This document shows, piece by piece, positions 8,173 to 9,736 of a DNA stretch of 9,736 nucleotides. Under the pieces are notes generated by a model. The model was not told the origin of the DNA, ran no database searches, and saw only the letters and a program-made list of their open reading frames with translations. Positions within the stretch are counted from its first letter, which is position 1. Each line of letters opens with the position of its first letter. The translations under genes were made by a program, and so were the position numbers. This stretch comes from Bacteroidales bacterium (GTDB taxonomy: Bacteria; Bacteroidota; Bacteroidia; Bacteroidales; Muribaculaceae), in the NCBI GenBank assembly GCA_019416285.1, contig DXXM01000056.1, positions 1 to 9,736 of the forward strand, in the 5' to 3' direction.

Positions 8173-9494
8173 TTCTGATCGTTGAAAAGGGTTTCACTTA
8201 GGCGGCGGAGGGCTGTGATTTTGTCCTCCTTGCGGATAAGGAACGAGATATTGTAGTTCGAGCCTCCGTAGGAAATCATGCGGACGGGTATGTCGGCGAG
8301 AGCTTCCATTGCCTTGGCCTCATAGCCAGTGTTGGTCCACTCCATATTTCCGACAACGCAGATGATGACCATGTCCTTGTCGACTGTCACAGTGCCGAAT
8401 TTCTTGAGCTCGTCGACGATTTCCGGGAGGAAACGCTCCGAGTCAATGGTGAGCGACACGCCTACCTCGCTGGTGGCAATCATATCGATAGGAGTCTTGT
8501 ATTTCTCGAAGGTCTCGAACACGCGGGTGAGATAGCCGTAGGCGAGGAGCATGCGCGAGCTCTTGATTTTGATGGCCACCACATTGTCCTTTGCGGCCAC
8601 GGCCTTGATTGAAGGTTCGGTGATGTTGTTGTAGATGAGTGTGCCGTGTGCCTCGGGCTCGAGAGTGTTGAGCAGGCGCACGGGGATATTGTTGACTTTG
8701 GCGGGGAGCACACAGGTGGGGTGAAGAATCTTGGCACCGAAATATGCGAGCTCGGAAGCCTCCTCGTAGTGGAGCTCGTTTACGGGCTTGGTGTTGTCGA
8801 CGAAGCGTGGGTCGTTGTTGTGCATGCCGTCAATGTCAGTCCAGATTTCGATTTCGTCAGCTTCGATGGCCGCACCGATGAGCGATGCGGTGTAGTCGCT
8901 GCCTCCGCGCTGGAGATTGTCGATTTCGCCGGTGGAGTTGCGGCAGATGAAGCCCTGGGTGATGAAGATGTCGGCGTCGATATACTTGTCGAGCAGCGGC
9001 TGGAGATGGAGCGAAATGTGCTGCATGTCGGGCTCGCCGTTCTGATCAGTCTTCATGAAGTCAAGAGCGGGAAGCGCCTCGGCATAGAGACCGCGCTCGT
9101 TGAGGAGGATGGTCATCATGGCCACGCTCATGATTTCTCCTTGGGCAAGAATGATTTTCTCCTCTATCTCACTGAAAGTTTCGCGTTGGGTGAATGAACG
9201 GATATAGTTGAAGCAGGCCTTGATTTCCTTGAGAGCTTTTTCGCGGCTTTCGTGTTTGTCGTAGAGCGCGGCAATGGTCTTGAGATATTTGGATTCAAGA
9301 AGATTGATTGTCTCCTTGGCGCCGTTGGTGTTCTTCTTGTAGAGATAATCGGAAATCTCGACAAGCGAATTGGTTGTCCCTGACATTGCGGAAAGCACGA
9401 TAATGTTTTTGCCTCTCTCGGAGACAAGGTCGGCCACGTGGCGGATGCGTTCAGCCGATCCGACAGAGGTGCCTCCAAACTTTAAAACTTTCAT
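8169..9494 (-). CDS. lysC: Aspartate kinase, monofunctional with C-terminal ACT domains
   Basis: This 441-residue cytoplasmic enzyme phosphorylates L-aspartate to 4-aspartyl phosphate, the first step towards lysine, DAP, threonine and methionine. The N-terminal KFGGTSVG (5-12) is the signature of the amino-acid kinase fold. RGGSDYTA (196-203) and WTDIDGMHNNDPR (218-230) form the nucleotide and aspartate sites. The regulatory half has two ACT repeats, from about 303: one around TPIDMIATSEVGVSLTID (334-351) and one ending in GGSNYNISFLI (410-420). This layout matches the lysine-sensitive LysC type, so feedback inhibition by lysine is likely, by family analogy. There is no homoserine dehydrogenase domain, so it is not ThrA. 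It is first in the operon and overlaps lysA by 4 bp. The start at 9494 puts KFGGTS at the expected position. Confidence 0.95.
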   Translation of the reverse strand: MKVLKFGGTSVGSAERIRHVADLVSERGKNIIVLSAMSGTTNSLVEISDYLYKKNTNGAKETINLLESKYLKTIAALYDKHESREKALKEIKACFNYIRSFTQRETFSEIEEKIILAQGEIMSVAMMTILLNERGLYAEALPALDFMKTDQNGEPDMQHISLHLQPLLDKYIDADIFITQGFICRNSTGEIDNLQRGGSDYTASLIGAAIEADEIEIWTDIDGMHNNDPRFVDNTKPVNELHYEEASELAYFGAKILHPTCVLPAKVNNIPVRLLNTLEPEAHGTLIYNNITEPSIKAVAAKDNVVAIKIKSSRMLLAYGYLTRVFETFEKYKTPIDMIATSEVGVSLTIDSERFLPEIVDELKKFGTVTVDKDMVIICVVGNMEWTNTGYEAKAMEALADIPVRMISYGGSNYNISFLIRKEDKITALRRLSETLFNDQK

Positions 9495-9538
9495 ACCTTG
9501 TATTTATCTATAATGTGATTCGGAAACTGTTGATATCG

Positions 9539-9569
9539 GCAAAACCGGCATGACAGATGCAGATTTTGC
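9539..9569 (-). promoter_or_regulatory. Two-tier hairpin in the lysC leader
   Basis: GCAAAA (9539-9544) pairs with TTTTGC (9564-9569); inside, after a symmetrical 3x3 internal loop, GCAT (9548-9551) pairs with ATGC (9557-9560) around a 5-nt loop. With transcription starting near 9573, this hairpin would sit at the 5' end of the mRNA. It is not followed by a T tract and resembles no riboswitch I recognise; in particular it is far too small for a lysine riboswitch. It could control mRNA stability or act as an operator, or arise by chance. Confidence 0.3.
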
Positions 9570-9579
9570 AAATTCGTGA

Positions 9580-9587
9580 CAAAATTA
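9580..9587 (-). promoter_or_regulatory. Probable -7 box of the lysC operon promoter
   Basis: The minus strand reads TAATTTTG, a full match to the Bacteroidetes -7 consensus TAnnTTTG, about 86 bp before the lysC start. The -33 box is not ideal: the nearest suitable TTTG (complement of 9612-9615) leaves a 24-bp spacer instead of 19-21 and lies inside the terminator-like stem. The implied start is near 9573, giving an 80-nt leader. Confidence 0.45.
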
Positions 9588-9600
9588 CAACAAAATATTT

Positions 9601-9656
9601 AAAATCCGAGCCAAACAGCCGTCAAACCTTTTAATTTTACGGCAATTTGGCTCGGA
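9601..9656 (-). terminator. Strong hairpin with T run upstream of lysC
   Basis: TCCGAGCCAAA (9605-9615) and TTTGGCTCGGA (9646-9656) are a perfect 11-bp inverted repeat. Inside it, after a 2x2 mismatch, GCCGT (9618-9622) pairs with ACGGC (9639-9643), with three further A-T pairs below an 8-nt loop. On the minus strand the stem is followed directly by TTTTAAATATTTTG, the form of an intrinsic terminator. It probably ends transcription arriving from a minus-strand gene to the right of the window and insulates lysC. An attenuator role in a longer lysC leader is an alternative if transcription starts further upstream. Confidence 0.7.
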
Positions 9657-9681
9657 AGAGTGTATGTTTTCAGGTGAGTTA

Positions 9682-9736
9682 CTTAGAGGCTGTTTAAAAA
9701 CAAAAGTGAAATGAGGGGCAGCGAATTTTTTAGATA
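9682..9736. repeat. Right copy of window-flanking inverted repeat, likely IS or MITE end
   Basis: This is the reverse complement of bases 20-74 with one mismatch. The element edge reads CTTA followed by GAGGCTGTTTAAAAA, and the element runs to the right out of the window. It starts 25 bp beyond the terminator-like hairpin upstream of lysC. If it is an inserted element, it lies between the preceding gene and that gene's terminator. No transposase can be seen, because only 55 bp are in view. Confidence 0.8.

Noticed and set aside
7132..8178. A 348-codon open frame on the plus strand opposite lysA
   Set aside because: It mirrors lysA almost exactly, has no recognisable domain and is of low-complexity composition; it is a by-product of codon bias in lysA.
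9495..9681. Lysine riboswitch upstream of lysC
   Set aside because: The leader from the predicted start is about 80 nt, too short for the L-box aptamer, and no matching conserved motifs are seen.
9675..9706. Outward promoter in the right repeat reading towards lysC (TTTG, 19 bp, TAACTCAC)
   Set aside because: The -33 box and TA fit, but the second half of the -7 box does not (TCAC instead of TTTG), and a terminator-like hairpin lies between it and lysC.
1..9736. The window as a true composite transposon carrying the operon and susC
   Set aside because: Only the inner 55 bp of each repeat are seen, with no transposase and no outer target duplication; the cargo is housekeeping metabolism, so two independent insertions or an assembly break are simpler.

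Overview
This window looks like part of a Bacteroidales chromosome, plausibly Muribaculaceae or a close relative. The support is a SusC/RagA-type outer-membrane receptor, promoters of the Bacteroidetes form (TTTG, about 19 bp, TAnnTTTG), start codons without clear Shine-Dalgarno sequences, and LysC and LysA proteins that resemble the Bacteroides versions. The genus assignment is inference; no marker gene is present.

All five real genes lie on the minus strand. Read in the direction of transcription (right to left), the layout is: a 55-bp repeat at the right edge (9682-9736); a terminator-like hairpin (9605-9656); a putative promoter and leader hairpin (about 9539-9587); lysC, aspartate kinase (9494-8169); lysA, diaminopimelate decarboxylase (8172-7024, overlapping lysC by 4 bp); an OPT-family oligopeptide transporter (6985-4991); a DinF-like MATE efflux protein (4978-3689, 12 bp after the OPT gene); a 358-bp intergenic region; a SusC-like TonB-dependent receptor (3330-76); and the second, inverted copy of the 55-bp repeat (20-74).

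The first four genes are packed like one operon. LysC makes the first and LysA the last committed step of the aspartate-to-lysine pathway. The two downstream membrane transporters suggest that amino-acid synthesis is coupled to peptide uptake and efflux, but their substrates cannot be read from sequence. The susC-like gene has its own strong consensus promoter and a leader of about 180 nt with several inverted repeats. Its usual partner, susD, would be expected directly after its stop codon, but the window's left repeat begins there instead.

The most unusual structural signal is the inverted repeat. The outer 55 bp of the window match each other in opposite orientation with one mismatch, and both copies have an insertion-sequence-like edge (GAGGCTGTTTAAA) next to CTTA. 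They are probably the ends of two copies of one mobile or repetitive element flanking a 9.6-kb block. They may also simply mark where an assembly broke at a repeat. I see no convincing new multi-gene system; the genes themselves belong to known families.
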